Source: Alphaproteobacteria bacterium UBA1002
GTDB taxonomy: Bacteria; Pseudomonadota; Alphaproteobacteria; Rickettsiales; UBA998
Direction of reading: 5' to 3'
Assembly (NCBI GenBank): GCA_002291845.1
Contig: DBAU01000019.1
Location: 1 to 44,466 of the forward strand
Length of the DNA stretch: 44,466 bases
The notes below the pieces were generated by a model. The model did not search any database and was not told where the DNA came from. It worked only from the letters and a program-made list of their open reading frames with translations. Of this stretch, positions 26,612 to 34,483 are shown one piece after another (within the stretch, counting starts at the first letter, position 1; each line of letters begins with the position of its first letter). A program made the position numbers and the translations under genes.

Positions 26612-27471
26612 ATGGAGAAATCATCCGTGGTCCTGTAAGCGCGATCATGCTGCAAGCAGGGTAGATCTCGGCGCACCTGAGCCACCTGTGTGATATCAAG
26701 ATCTGCCAGCAGCACCTGCGGATGATCTTCTGACGCTTCGGCCAGAATGTTACCCCATGGATCAACGATCAGGGAATGGCCGTAGGTACGTCGTCCCCCT
26801 GGGTGATACCCGCATTGCCCGGGCGCTAGAATAAAACTGCCGGTTTCAATGGCTCGCGCACGCAGCAAAACATGCCAGTGAGCCACCCCTGTGACGTAGG
26901 TAAAGGCTGCAGGTGCGGCAAATAGCGTGGCACCGGCCTTAGCCAGATCACGGTAGAGATGAGGGAACCGCATGTCATAGCAGATGGTCAGCCCCATGCG
27001 CCCCCACGGTGTGGTCGCCAGCGCCAGGTGCTCACCATATTGGATGCGGTCCGATTCACGATACATCTGATCGCCACCAATCATGGCATCAAAGAGATGT
27101 ATTTTATCATATTGCATGACCAGCTCACCCTGGTCATTGATCACTACGGTCCGGTTAAACCATTTGGCGGGGCTTTCCGGCGTACGCGGGGGTGCAGGGA
27201 CAAAAATCGAGCCGATCAGGATCCACACACCATGTTCCCGGGCCAAGCCCTGGCAGAGGCGTACGCCGGGATGGGTTTCCACGGTGTATGGAGCGGGCGC
27301 GTCTTTATCTGATCCGCGCATAAAGAAGGCATTTTCGGGAAGCGCGAGAAATCTGGCACCTTGCGCAATCGCCTTTCGCATCAGCGCTTCTGCATGGGCG
27401 CAATTGGCGGTCAGATCGTTGGTGGCGGTCAGCTGAATACACGCCGCGCGTAATGTCATGGGTGAGGTCAT
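26608..27471 (-). CDS. Nit-type carbon-nitrogen hydrolase (deaminated glutathione amidase-like)
   Basis: A 287-residue nitrilase-superfamily amidase with the complete catalytic triad: E46 (ALPENAF), K123 (YDKIHLFD) and C164 (TICYDMRFP). The region VTGVAHWHVLLRARAIET...GQCGYHPGGRRTYGHS matches the Nit1/Nit2 subfamily, whose members hydrolyse deaminated glutathione or omega-amides (metabolite repair). It starts 9 nt after comF and is surely in the same transcript. The gene order comF ... Nit ... ubiG is familiar from alphaproteobacteria, where a glutaredoxin gene (grxC) often lies in between; here it is missing. Confidence 0.9.
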   Translation of the reverse strand: MTSPMTLRAACIQLTATNDLTANCAHAEALMRKAIAQGARFLALPENAFFMRGSDKDAPAPYTVETHPGVRLCQGLAREHGVWILIGSIFVPAPPRTPESPAKWFNRTVVINDQGELVMQYDKIHLFDAMIGGDQMYRESDRIQYGEHLALATTPWGRMGLTICYDMRFPHLYRDLAKAGATLFAAPAAFTYVTGVAHWHVLLRARAIETGSFILAPGQCGYHPGGRRTYGHSLIVDPWGNILAEASEDHPQVLLADLDITQVAQVRRDLPCLQHDRAYRTTDDFSI

Positions 27472-27480
27472 GGCATCAGT

Positions 27481-28245
27481 TTAATCTACGAGTACGCGCC
27501 GCGCCAGCGTCAGCACACGAACCTCCGATGCCCCAGCGGAGATCAGCACGCGGGAACACGCTTCCAGAGTGGCTCCGCTGGTCATTACATCATCGATTAG
27601 CAGAATTTTTCGTCCCTCTACCAGCACACGTGAAGATTCCGGTACAGCAAATGCCGCCGCTACGTTACGTCTGCGCTGGCTGCGGCTTAAGCCCACTTGA
27701 GGGGGGGTCGGCTTGATACGGCATAGCAAGCTTGGATCTACCGGAAGATCAGACATCCCGGCCAGCGCGCGGGCAAGCATTAAAGATTGATTATAGCGTC
27801 GCGCCATATGCCTTCGCCAATGAAGAGGCACCGGCACCATCACCTCTGCTCCGGTGATGGCTTCCGCTCCAGCCTGACGCATCAGCCGCGCCAGCAAGGT
27901 CGCCAGATGCAGTCGATCGCCATATTTAAAGCGGGTTATGAGAGGGCGGCTAACCTCATCATACACCAGCGCCGCACGGGCAAGGGTGTAGGGGGGCGGA
28001 TCAGCCAGACAAGAGGCGCAACGCAGAGGACCGGAAGGTGCCACCTCAAAGGGCAGGCCGCAGCAATCGCAGTGTGGTGCGGAAATAAAATGGAGCTTTG
28101 TAAAACAGTCCGTACAGATGGCGTGCGCCGCATCCACCGGAGCCGAACATAGCGCACATTTTGGTGGATAAAGCACATCTCCCAGCAGCCGTACCATGCT
28201 GCGTGAGACATTCCATCCTTCGCGTGCTTTTCTTTTTAGCATCAT
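27481..28245 (-). CDS. comF: ComF family phosphoribosyltransferase-like protein
   Basis: A 254-residue protein of the ComF/GntX family. The N-terminus has zinc-ribbon cysteines (C30, C33, C44, C47 and C59/C62/C76/C79), and the C-terminal half is a phosphoribosyltransferase fold with the PRPP-binding motif ILLIDDVMTSGAT. Homologues take part in DNA uptake in naturally competent bacteria, but outside competence systems their role is unclear. Two adjacent ATG codons open the frame. It is divergent from the NDUFAF5-like gene with only 17 nt between the starts, so the promoters must lie inside the coding regions. Confidence 0.92.
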   Translation of the reverse strand: MMLKRKAREGWNVSRSMVRLLGDVLYPPKCALCSAPVDAAHAICTDCFTKLHFISAPHCDCCGLPFEVAPSGPLRCASCLADPPPYTLARAALVYDEVSRPLITRFKYGDRLHLATLLARLMRQAGAEAITGAEVMVPVPLHWRRHMARRYNQSLMLARALAGMSDLPVDPSLLCRIKPTPPQVGLSRSQRRRNVAAAFAVPESSRVLVEGRKILLIDDVMTSGATLEACSRVLISAGASEVRVLTLARRVLVD

Positions 28246-28262
28246 GCGCCTATCTTGCCCCC

Positions 28263-29141
28263 ATGCAACAGGACGAACGTATTATCTTTGACCGCGTCTG
28301 CTGGCGCAAGCGGCGCGCACGCACCGCAGTGGGGTTTGGCACGGTCAATTTTATGAAAATGGAAGCCGCCGAGCGACTGGCGGAACGACTGGAAGATATT
28401 TCGCGTCGCTTTCCCACAGCGCTTGATCTAGGCTGCCATCAGGGAGAGCTGGCACGGGCACTGGCAGGACGGGGCGGCATCGAAACATTGGTTCAGGCAG
28501 AGATCACTCCGGAGTTTCTACCGTCAGAAGGGGTACGCGTTGTCTGCGACGACGAATGGCTTCCGTTCGGAGCGGAAACATTCGATGCCGTTTTCAGTGT
28601 ACTGAGCCTGCATTGGACAAATGATCTTCCCGGAGCACTGATTCAGGCGCGCCGCGCCCTGAAGCCCGATGGGTTATTCATGGCAATCCTGCCGGGGGCG
28701 CGTACCTTGCAGGAACTTCGCCAGTGTTTAGCCGATGCTGAATGTGAAGTAGAGGGGGGCATCAGCCCACGGGTTTCGCCTTTTGTTGAGGTCCGTGATG
28801 CTGGAGGTCTTTTGCAACGTGCAGGCTTTGCTTTACCGGTCATTGATAGCGAGCTGGTACGTATCAGCTATCCTCATGCGCTCGCGCTGATGCATGAGCT
28901 ACGTGCCATGGGCGAAACCAACGCCCTTATGTCGCGCCGGCGACATTTTAGCCGCCGCGCGACTCTGTTGCGCGCCGTAGAACTCTATCAGGAACGCTAT
29001 GCCAATGAGGAAGGCCGCGTTGAAGCAACCGTTGAGCTGATTACGCTCACGGGCTGGGCGCCCCATGCCTCCCAACAGCAGCCTGCACGGCGAGGCAGTG
29101 GAAAAGTTAACCTTGGCGATGCATTAAAATCAATAACTTAG
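28263..29141 (+). CDS. NDUFAF5-like SAM-dependent methyltransferase family protein
   Basis: A 292-residue protein starting at the ATG at 28263; an upstream extension of the frame overlaps comF and is not supported. It begins IFDRVCWRKRRAR, typical of NDUFAF5/BioC-like proteins of alphaproteobacteria, and has a class I methyltransferase fold with motif I ALDLGCHQGELARAL (54-67) and a VFSVLSLHWTNDLPGAL acceptor region. Mitochondrial NDUFAF5 hydroxylates an arginine of complex I subunit NDUFS7 during assembly, so a respiratory complex I role is a reasonable inference. The comF neighbour is common in this class. Confidence 0.85.
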   Translation: MQQDERIIFDRVCWRKRRARTAVGFGTVNFMKMEAAERLAERLEDISRRFPTALDLGCHQGELARALAGRGGIETLVQAEITPEFLPSEGVRVVCDDEWLPFGAETFDAVFSVLSLHWTNDLPGALIQARRALKPDGLFMAILPGARTLQELRQCLADAECEVEGGISPRVSPFVEVRDAGGLLQRAGFALPVIDSELVRISYPHALALMHELRAMGETNALMSRRRHFSRRATLLRAVELYQERYANEEGRVEATVELITLTGWAPHASQQQPARRGSGKVNLGDALKSIT

Positions 29142-29160
29142 TGTTTTGGTGGGTGATAAA

Positions 29161-29192
29161 TTTCATCACACTGTCACACAACCTGACGGCAG
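29161..29192 (+). promoter_or_regulatory. Two-part upstream element, copy 2
   Basis: TTTCATCA (29161-29168), 2 nt, CTGTCACACA (29171-29180), 6 nt, CGGCAG (29187-29192), 19 nt before the ATG of the HExxH gene. It matches the element at 8419-8451 in all three blocks, with one substitution and one 1-nt spacing change. Confidence 0.4.
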
Positions 29193-29211
29193 CTTTTGCT
29201 AGAGTGTAAGG

Positions 29212-31110
29212 ATGGAAGACCACGCTCATACCCCTCCGTCTCAGGCACCCGCAACGGACACTGCTGCGCCGATGCCGGTTGCGTCCGCTGTGCCTGCCAC
29301 GTCATCATTTGATCCTTTGTTGTTTCAGAAGCATCGACGTATTCATGTCGTCGGCGGTTCATTCTTTGGACAGAACGACGAGATGCTGATGATCGTGCAT
29401 CCGGGGGACTTGAAGCAAGAAAATCTCATGAACACGCGCCGGATGCTCGCCAGCGTGATGACCCATAGGGAACCGCAATGGTTTTCTGTGGCAGGCCGGG
29501 TAAATCTAGTGGCAAGCCTCGCGGAGCTGTTTCCGCTGAGCAGAGATGCCGAAGGCGTCAAGTTAGCCGAGGCCATTAAAGATTATGTGCACAATGTCGC
29601 GCGCTCGCCAGAAAGCCATACCCAAGAGTTAGCACAGAAACAAAGCCATCCGTTTGCGTCTAAAATCCAGCGCATGCTGGAGGACAAGCCCCTGCGCGCC
29701 GATGAAATCGAGTCGCTGAAAAATGGGATTGGGCTTTATCTGCTACTGGATAAAGCCTTGGAAAATCATACGCCACCGGGTCTGATGGCACAGGCTGGAA
29801 ATGTCGCCGCGCAGGCGCATAGCGCGGATCTTTTGTTTGCTAAACTGCAGCCCGTTGCCAATATTGATGGTGCCGCAGTGAAAAAAGCGGCCAGCGAAGG
29901 CGGGCTCGCAGCGGTGGGGCAAGTGCTGGGTCTCGAAGAAGCCTACACGCGCGACGTGATGGCGCTGGTCAATCACCTGCCTGAGCATAAATTTGCTGCT
30001 AACGCGATCGAGAACTGGAAAGCCGGTCGCACGCAACCCGGCATGGGGAATGCCGGCATCCATGAAAAAATCATGGCGGGCATTGGTCCACGCGTTGAGC
30101 AGAAATTGCGTCAGTTACAGGGATTCTTCCATCGCCGTACGGAAGTCACGCCGGAAATTGAACGTCATGAAAAGCTGATTGCGAATGGACTGTGCCTACT
30201 ACCTCCGACGGTATCAGAAGGCTTTTACCGTAAAGGTGGTACGATCTCGTTTTCGCTCCAGCCGACGCTGAATGGCAAAGGCCTGCACGGTCTGAACATC
30301 CGTTCTCACTCCCACCCCGATGATGTCATTGGTTTCAACCATGTGGCGGTTGCGGCAGGGCAAGGGGCAGACAGTATGATGCGCACATTGGTGCATGAAA
30401 TAACCCATACCATCTACCCGAATTATCTGACGCAAACCGACATCGCGCGCACCGATGCGTTGACACAGTCAGACCGTCAGCGCCTAAATCAACTTAAAGT
30501 GATCATGGATCAATGGCGCTCCGCCGAAACGCCTGAGGTCAAAGCAGCGATTGAACAACAAATAGAATCAGGCTTTGCGGTGGAGGGAAAACCCTGGTCA
30601 AAGGTGAAAGGTGCCGCTGATCTTCAGACTCTGGCGATTCTGGTCGATGAGGCCTGGCGCAACCTGAATACAGAAAGTCCCAAGCTTGTCCTCAGCGGGT
30701 ATAGCGAGCCGGAAAAACGCATGGCGGAGGTGAACTCGCGCTATGCAGAGTTGCGTTTTGTGCGCTTCCGTGAACAGCCGGAGCTATTGAAATTTGTCGT
30801 ACCCGGCCTGACGGAAGTCTATGATCAGGTCTATCTACCGCATGTGGAGCGCGCCGTGGCCGATATGCGCCTGCGCCAGGCGCCCCCGCCGCAAGCAACC
30901 GTGGCCACCGTCCCGCAATCTGCGACTCAGGTACAGGGGCCAAGCGCCTCGACTCCCACGCAGCCGCAAACGATACGCACCATCTCCGCTCCGCAACCCC
31001 AGCAGACAGTCGCGGCCCCGGAAGCACCGGCCAATTCCATCCTCACCGCCCATGCTGCGCTGCAGCCTGCTGGCCTTGGCCGCGGCGTCGAAGGCGTGAC
31101 GCTGCAATAA
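29212..31110 (+). CDS. Large orphan protein with an HExxH zinc-metalloprotease motif
   Basis: A 632-residue protein of no family I recognise. Residues 1-35 are Pro/Ala/Thr-rich, 36-330 are mostly helical. Around 365-400 lies FNHVAVAAGQGADSMMRTLVHEITHTIYP: H395-E396-I-T-H399 is a textbook HExxH zinc site preceded by hydrophobic residues. A third ligand could be E506 or E513 in MAEVNSRYAELRF, about 110 residues later, as in gluzincins. Residues from about 555 form a Gln/Pro/Ala/Thr-rich disordered tail ending GVTLQ. There is no Sec signal peptide or membrane segment. A secreted toxin- or effector-type peptidase is possible, but so is a cytoplasmic peptidase. Confidence 0.7.
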   Translation: MEDHAHTPPSQAPATDTAAPMPVASAVPATSSFDPLLFQKHRRIHVVGGSFFGQNDEMLMIVHPGDLKQENLMNTRRMLASVMTHREPQWFSVAGRVNLVASLAELFPLSRDAEGVKLAEAIKDYVHNVARSPESHTQELAQKQSHPFASKIQRMLEDKPLRADEIESLKNGIGLYLLLDKALENHTPPGLMAQAGNVAAQAHSADLLFAKLQPVANIDGAAVKKAASEGGLAAVGQVLGLEEAYTRDVMALVNHLPEHKFAANAIENWKAGRTQPGMGNAGIHEKIMAGIGPRVEQKLRQLQGFFHRRTEVTPEIERHEKLIANGLCLLPPTVSEGFYRKGGTISFSLQPTLNGKGLHGLNIRSHSHPDDVIGFNHVAVAAGQGADSMMRTLVHEITHTIYPNYLTQTDIARTDALTQSDRQRLNQLKVIMDQWRSAETPEVKAAIEQQIESGFAVEGKPWSKVKGAADLQTLAILVDEAWRNLNTESPKLVLSGYSEPEKRMAEVNSRYAELRFVRFREQPELLKFVVPGLTEVYDQVYLPHVERAVADMRLRQAPPPQATVATVPQSATQVQGPSASTPTQPQTIRTISAPQPQQTVAAPEAPANSILTAHAALQPAGLGRGVEGVTLQ

Positions 31111-31121
31111 ACTTTTTAGAG

Positions 31122-31589
31122 TCAGATCACCTGCCGCAGTGCTGCCACCAGCGGCACATCAGCGGGGGGCATGGGCAAATCACGCATCTCGGGCACGCGC
31201 AGCCAGCGCAGGGCTTGGCCCTCACGGCTCTCCGGCGTGCCATGCCAGCGGCGGCAGGCATAGAGCATCAGCAGGAGTATCTCATCCGGATGCAGCAGCG
31301 GATCCGCCTTCAGCGGGTCGCAGCCGCCGGGCGTATAGGGTACATCCGGCTGGCGCGCGTCATTCAGCGGGTGGGTGACAAAGGTGATGGGCTGAAAGCA
31401 CCCCGCCGAGGTCAGAATACCCAGCTCCTCGCGCAGTTCGCGCTTCAGCGCCTGCTCCGGAGTTTCATCCGCAGCCACCTTGCCGCCGGGGAATTCCCAC
31501 AGGCCGGCAAGCGCCTTACCTTCGGGCCGCTGAGCGAGCAGCACCCGCCCGTCTGCATCAATCAGCGCCGCGGCAACGACGAATAGCAT
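31122..31589 (-). CDS. mutT: 8-oxo-dGTP diphosphatase MutT
   Basis: A 155-residue Nudix hydrolase from the ATG at 31589, which overlaps the TGA of the upstream GNAT gene by one base (TGATG); a longer frame to 31646 would run inside that gene. The Nudix box is complete at residues 36-58 (G-x5-E-x7-REL-x-EE-x-GI). The opening VAAALIDADGRVLLAQRPEGKALAGLWEFPGGK is typical MutT, which removes oxidised dGTP and prevents A-to-C transversions. It is last in the parvulin-argJ-GNAT-mutT operon. Confidence 0.92.
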   Translation of the reverse strand: MLFVVAAALIDADGRVLLAQRPEGKALAGLWEFPGGKVAADETPEQALKRELREELGILTSAGCFQPITFVTHPLNDARQPDVPYTPGGCDPLKADPLLHPDEILLLMLYACRRWHGTPESREGQALRWLRVPEMRDLPMPPADVPLVAALRQVI

Positions 31590-32074
31590 CAGCCCATATC
31601 CGCCAATTGGCGCATGCGGTCTTTGGTGATGCGGAAGACGGTCCATTCATCCATGGTCATGGCACCGAGGTTTTTATAGAAGCTGATCGACGGCTCGTTC
31701 CAATCAAGCGCCCACCATTCCATGCGGCCACAGCCATCCATCAATGCCTTACGGGCCAGCCAGGATAGCAACGCTTTGCCGATGCCCTGGCCACGATATT
31801 CCGGTAGCACGAAGAGGTCTTCCACATACAAACCATGCTTGCCAAGGAAGGTTGAGAAATTGTGGAAATAGACCGCAAAGCCCACGGCCACTCCGCCTTG
31901 TTCCGCCAGTACAGCATACGCCTTCGGCTCTGCACCGAACAATGAACGCCGCAAGGTTTCCTCATCCACGGTCACCTCATGCAGCAGCTTCTCGTACTCT
32001 GCCAGCGCACGGATGAAAAACAGCAGGGTTGGTAAATCAGCTTCCGTGCAGGGACGGATATCAAGGGCAGTCAT
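31589..32074 (-). CDS. GNAT acetyltransferase, diamine-acetyltransferase (SSAT)-like
   Basis: A 161-residue acetyltransferase. The acetyl-CoA loop RGQGIGKALL begins at residue 94 within HGLYVEDLFVLPEYRGQGIG, a block characteristic of spermidine/spermine- or thialysine-type N-acetyltransferases, and the C-terminal MEWWALDWNEPSISFYKNLGA agrees. The substrate is probably an amine (polyamine or lysine analogue), but this is by family resemblance. It is separated by one base from argJ and overlaps mutT by one base. Confidence 0.85.
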   Translation of the reverse strand: MTALDIRPCTEADLPTLLFFIRALAEYEKLLHEVTVDEETLRRSLFGAEPKAYAVLAEQGGVAVGFAVYFHNFSTFLGKHGLYVEDLFVLPEYRGQGIGKALLSWLARKALMDGCGRMEWWALDWNEPSISFYKNLGAMTMDEWTVFRITKDRMRQLADMG

Positions 32075-32075
32075 G

Positions 32076-33308
32076 TCAGCTCCGGTAGTCAGCGTTGATC
32101 TTGATATATTGCTCGGTTAGGTCACATGTCCAGACAGTGGCTTCCGCATCGCCGACGCCTACATCGACGGTGAAGCAGATCTCACGTCCCTTCATATGTG
32201 CTGCCGCATCGGCCTCGCGATAAGCGGGGTGCACCATGCCCTCCTCCGCCACTAGCGCATCACCAATATGGATACGCAGCCGGTCACGGTCGGCCCAAGC
32301 GCCAGACTTTCCAACTGCTGCGACAATGCGTCCCCAGTTGGGGTCCTCCCCCGCCACCGCCGTTTTGACCAAAGGCGAGTTTGCAATCGATAAGGCAATC
32401 CGACGGGCTGCAGCTTCATCCTCCGCGCCGGTGACACGTACGGTCACCAGCTTGGTTGCACCCTCCCCGTCCTTCACGATCATCAGCGCAAGCTCAAGCA
32501 TCAGCTCATTAAGCGCACGGCGGAAATCGTCTAGAGACGGATCACCCGCATCCTCCGGCGGCACATTGCCCGCCGTGCCGGTTGCAAAGAGCAAGGCTGT
32601 GTCGCTGGTGGAGGTATCGCTATCCACCGTGATGCTATTGAAACTGCGATGGTTCGCACGTGACAATAGCGTTTGCAGAATAGAAGCATCCATGGCCGCA
32701 TCGGTGAAAAGAAACGCGAGCATGGTCGCCATGTCCGGCGCGATCATGCCTGAGCCTTTGGCGATGCCCTGCAACGTCACGGTTGTACCCCCGATGCGTG
32801 CCGTGCGAACAGCCAGCTTGGGGAAGGTGTCCGTGGTCATGATCGCACGGGCGGCACCCATCCAATCGTCACCGCTTTGGGATTGCATCAGCGATGGCAA
32901 TGCATCGAGAATTTTTTGATAGGGCAACGGCTCACCAATGACCCCGGTGGAGGCCACAAACACCTCTTCGGGGCGGCATCCCACGACCTGCGCCACGCCC
33001 TCGACGGTTCTTTGCACCGCTTCCACCCCCCGCCGGCCGGTAAATGCGTTAGAGTTGCCCGAGTTGACAATGACGGCGCGCGCAGTACCGTGCACCAGTG
33101 CAGCGCGACACCACTCCACCGGAGCGCTGGCGGTGAGCGAACGGGTGAGAACACCTGCCGCTTGCGTACCTTCGGGTAGCAAGGCAAGCCAGACATCAGA
33201 GCGGTTTTTATAGCGCACCCCAGCCTCAGCGGCGGCCATGGTCACGCCGGGAAGCGGGGAGAGGTCAGGAAACTCCGCGGGGGCAAGAGGCGAAACCGGT
33301 AGGGGCAT
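32076..33308 (-). CDS. argJ: Glutamate N-acetyltransferase / amino-acid acetyltransferase
   Basis: A 410-residue ArgJ, which makes N-acetylglutamate and/or recycles the acetyl group from N-acetylornithine in arginine synthesis. The self-cleavage site is seen as KGSGMIAPDMATML, with the N-terminal nucleophile threonine of the beta chain at T195. The C-terminus (EDPNWGRIVAAVGKSGA, ANVWTCDLT-like) is complete. It lies 6 nt after the parvulin gene. Whether it is mono- or bifunctional cannot be told from sequence alone. Confidence 0.97.
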   Translation of the reverse strand: MPLPVSPLAPAEFPDLSPLPGVTMAAAEAGVRYKNRSDVWLALLPEGTQAAGVLTRSLTASAPVEWCRAALVHGTARAVIVNSGNSNAFTGRRGVEAVQRTVEGVAQVVGCRPEEVFVASTGVIGEPLPYQKILDALPSLMQSQSGDDWMGAARAIMTTDTFPKLAVRTARIGGTTVTLQGIAKGSGMIAPDMATMLAFLFTDAAMDASILQTLLSRANHRSFNSITVDSDTSTSDTALLFATGTAGNVPPEDAGDPSLDDFRRALNELMLELALMIVKDGEGATKLVTVRVTGAEDEAAARRIALSIANSPLVKTAVAGEDPNWGRIVAAVGKSGAWADRDRLRIHIGDALVAEEGMVHPAYREADAAAHMKGREICFTVDVGVGDAEATVWTCDLTEQYIKINADYRS

Positions 33309-33314
33309 CGCGCA

Positions 33315-34223
33315 TTATTCCCCTTTGGCGGGACCGTCCGGCAAATCCTTGCTGAACGGCTTTTCTGTTCCATCCGGTGCGAAATACTGCACTTTTGCGC
33401 CTTGCAACAACTCATTGACATGATCATTCAAAGCCTTGGCTTTGAGGTCTTTCTGCAGGGCCTCTTTCACCTCATCAAAGGGGGGGGCCTTAATGGTGCG
33501 GCGGTCTTCCACCTGAATAACATGCCATCCGAAATTGGTCTTTACCGGCTTGGAGATTTCCCCCTTGTCCAAAGCGAATGCAGCCTTGGAAAACTCCTGC
33601 ACCATACGGCCCTCGGGGAACCATCCAAGATCGCCGCCTCGGGCGCCACTACCTTTGTCCAATGACTCTTTCTTGGCGAGGTCCTCGAACTTCTCATCAT
33701 CTTCGAGCTTCTCGACAATTTCTTCTGCTTTCTCTTTGCTATCGACCAGAATATGGCGGGCTTTGATTTCTTCTTTACCCTTGATCGCCGCAACCTGCTC
33801 ATCATAGGCTTTGCGTACATCCTCTGCCGTTACCTTTGCCGCAGCTTTACGCTCAAGATAAGCCTGCATTACCAGCTTTTCTTTCAGCTTAGCGAGTTTT
33901 TCTGTCACCTCCGGACTGTTTTCGATGCCAGATTTTTTCGCAGCTCCGTACACCAGCTGCTCACTGACAATCCCGCGTAGCACGTTCATGCGAACCTTAT
34001 CATCAAAACTGTCAAAATCTGGGGATTTTCCTTCAGGAAACAGGCTATTCCAGATGCTAAGCACACGTGAGCGGGAAACCGCCTCTCCATTAACTCGAAG
34101 AATAATGTAATCCTCCGCTTCTGCACCCTTGGTTTCCGCTGCAAACGCCGGGGTCGTTACAAAGGGTGTGGAGGCAAGCAACGCTGCCAGTGCAGCCGTG
34201 GAGAGCAGAGAGGAAAGACGCAT
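33315..34223 (-). CDS. Exported parvulin-type peptidyl-prolyl isomerase (SurA/PrsA-like)
   Basis: A 302-residue periplasmic foldase: a signal peptide ending AFA-AE near residue 28, a SurA-N-like helical region, a parvulin domain at about 153-240 (EIKARHILVDSKEKAEEIV...GGDLGWFPEGRMVQEFSKAAFAL...GWHVIQVEDRR) and a short C-terminal helix. It assists folding of exported or outer-membrane proteins. It is divergent from secA across 260 nt, and the parvulin-argJ-mutT / secA neighbourhood is common in alphaproteobacteria. It includes an eight-base C homopolymer, like several other genes here. Confidence 0.92.
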   Translation of the reverse strand: MRLSSLLSTAALAALLASTPFVTTPAFAAETKGAEAEDYIILRVNGEAVSRSRVLSIWNSLFPEGKSPDFDSFDDKVRMNVLRGIVSEQLVYGAAKKSGIENSPEVTEKLAKLKEKLVMQAYLERKAAAKVTAEDVRKAYDEQVAAIKGKEEIKARHILVDSKEKAEEIVEKLEDDEKFEDLAKKESLDKGSGARGGDLGWFPEGRMVQEFSKAAFALDKGEISKPVKTNFGWHVIQVEDRRTIKAPPFDEVKEALQKDLKAKALNDHVNELLQGAKVQYFAPDGTEKPFSKDLPDGPAKGE

Positions 34224-34301
34224 GGGGTGGTATCTCAGACAAAGGGTTGGATTGTCTTGGATGTCTTACATAGATATCACCTGCAAGGCAAGCGGAGAGA
34301 A

Positions 34302-34330
34302 TTGACAGCAGGGGCATGGATCGCTATCTC
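34302..34330 (+). promoter_or_regulatory. Candidate secA promoter
   Basis: Perfect -35 TTGACA (34302-34307), 17-nt spacer, then a weak -10 TATCTC (34325-34330). It would give a leader of about 145 nt before the secA start. The rest of the 260-nt parvulin-secA gap has no further feature I can support. Confidence 0.4.
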
Positions 34331-34483
34331 TGAGCGGCTTAGAGACCCCAGCGCGCCAGCGGTTTTCCGTCCTTGTCCAACAGGGCATTAAAGACAGAAT
34401 GCTCCCGGAGCAGCCGGGAAATCGCCAACCGATCTAGTCACAGCCTGCAGGCTTACCCTAGAATGAATGATCAGGATTAGACC

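Noticed and set aside
29187..29202. Sigma54 promoter before the HExxH gene (GGCAG...TTGCT)
   Set aside because: The GG-to-GC spacing is 8 nt instead of the required 10, and the other copy of the element has no GC at that place.
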